From VRUE01 sp036525295 (GTDB taxonomy: Bacteria; Actinomycetota; Thermoleophilia; Solirubrobacterales; 70-9), in assembly GCA_036525295.1 (NCBI GenBank), contig DATDAQ010000060.1:1-13076 (forward strand): a stretch of 13,076 bases of DNA, read 5' to 3'. Below the pieces are notes generated by a model that searched no databases, was not told the DNA's origin, and was given only the letters and a program-made list of their open reading frames with translations. Each line of letters opens with the position of its first letter. The stretch's first letter is position 1. A program made the position numbers and the translations under genes. Positions 12,740 through 13,076 of the stretch are shown piece by piece.

Positions 12740-12967
12740 TTACCTGACACCGTAGCGCAGGACGGCGTCAACCAGGGCAATTGCAGCACCAAGGCCACCA
12801 CCGAAGTAGCCACCTTTAACCGCCAAATCCTCGACTGCGCTACGTGGCCTATCCACAGCAAGGCACCAAATACCGACCGCAACGCTGACAAGGACAACGC
12901 CCGCTCCCACCGCCGTTGCAGCAGCCTCGAGCAAGGTGGTCAGCGGCCCAATCTGAGCAGATGCCAT
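12740..12967 (-). CDS. small membrane protein, unknown function
   Basis: A 75-aa protein with two hydrophobic segments: about 12-37 (LLEAAATAVGAGVVLVSVAVGIWCLA) and about 51-70 (GGYFGGGLGAAIALVDAVLR), separated by VDRPRSAVEDLAVK. The glycine-rich second helix and the size faintly recall VirB2/TrbC-like pilin subunits, but there is no signal peptide and no conjugation gene nearby, so no function is assigned. CCAGGG lies about 10 nt before the ATG as a possible weak ribosome site. It is the first gene of a probable two-gene unit with the 64-aa protein gene downstream. Confidence 0.5.
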   Translation of the reverse strand: MASAQIGPLTTLLEAAATAVGAGVVLVSVAVGIWCLAVDRPRSAVEDLAVKGGYFGGGLGAAIALVDAVLRYGVR

Positions 12968-13076
12968 GCACCGACCCTGGCAGGCATCGATTCACGCGTG
13001 GCGCGCAGAATGTGCCGCAAACGCAAATTTCGCGCCGTGGCGTCAGGGCGGGGCACCACTCGGACTGGCGGATACT
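12968..13076. other. end of window, nothing assigned
   Basis: About 109 bases upstream of the small membrane protein gene. A short direct repeat TTTGCG-TTTGCG on the minus strand (near 13018-13029) is the only structure seen. No promoter with both boxes, hairpin or reading frame could be supported. The neighbouring gene to the right is outside the window. Confidence 0.3.

Noticed and set aside
12740..12967. VirB2/TrbC pilin assignment for the 75-aa membrane protein
   Set aside because: Only size and a glycine-rich helix suggest it; there is no signal peptide and no transfer gene nearby.
1..13076. CRISPR array, insertion sequence or transposase
   Set aside because: No regularly spaced repeats, terminal inverted repeats or transposase motifs were seen.

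Overview
The window is high-GC, densely packed DNA that looks like an actinobacterium. The gene content (SigB/SigF-type sigma factor with SpoIIE-type phosphatase, a 61-aa IF2_N-like helix-turn-helix protein, FadD15-type acyl-CoA ligase) and the many start codons sitting 6-9 nt behind a TANNNT/GATAAT -10 box (leaderless style) suggest the Thermoleophilia/Solirubrobacterales. That placement is an inference from style and protein resemblance, not a measured phylogeny. No non-coding stretch exceeds about 110 bases.

Left part (1-5448): an Fe/Mn superoxide dismutase (minus) faces away from a SigB/SigF-family sigma factor (plus). Convergent with the sigma gene, and overlapping its 3' end by 36 nt, is a minus-strand cluster that reads in transcription order: secreted or anchored clan GH-A glycoside hydrolase, membrane-anchored GAF-SpoIIE/PP2C phosphatase, SnoaL/NTF2-like protein, RsbW-like GHKL protein. 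Sigma factor, RsbW-like kinase/anti-sigma and PP2C phosphatase together form a partner-switching stress module. No STAS-domain anti-anti-sigma is present in the window. The RsbW-like protein carries a second, degenerate GHKL copy, and a SigB-type promoter (GTTT-N16-GGGTAC) lies just upstream of it, consistent with feedback control.

Middle (5449-7108): a small, less GC-rich accessory patch. It holds a protein resembling AbiJ-type abortive infection/HEPN proteins (plus), a strong hairpin, and a MazE/MazF toxin-antitoxin pair (minus) with an inverted-repeat operator. The patch sits directly against the 3' end of a tRNA-Pro(CGG) gene, a common integration site, but no integrase or duplicated att sequence is visible.

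Right part (7109-12524): a membrane-anchored DsbA-family thioredoxin-fold protein with a CSSC motif (minus); a 61-aa helix-turn-helix protein (plus); a long-chain acyl-CoA ligase (plus) convergent with a patatin-like phospholipase (minus); and a PBP4/DacB-type D-Ala-D-Ala carboxypeptidase (plus). The last two diverge from a 21-bp intergenic region in which two opposed -10 boxes occupy nearly the same bases. Acyl-CoA ligase and patatin could act in the same lipid-turnover pathway (inference). The window ends with two very small membrane proteins (minus) of unknown function; the final ~109 bases hold nothing I can name.
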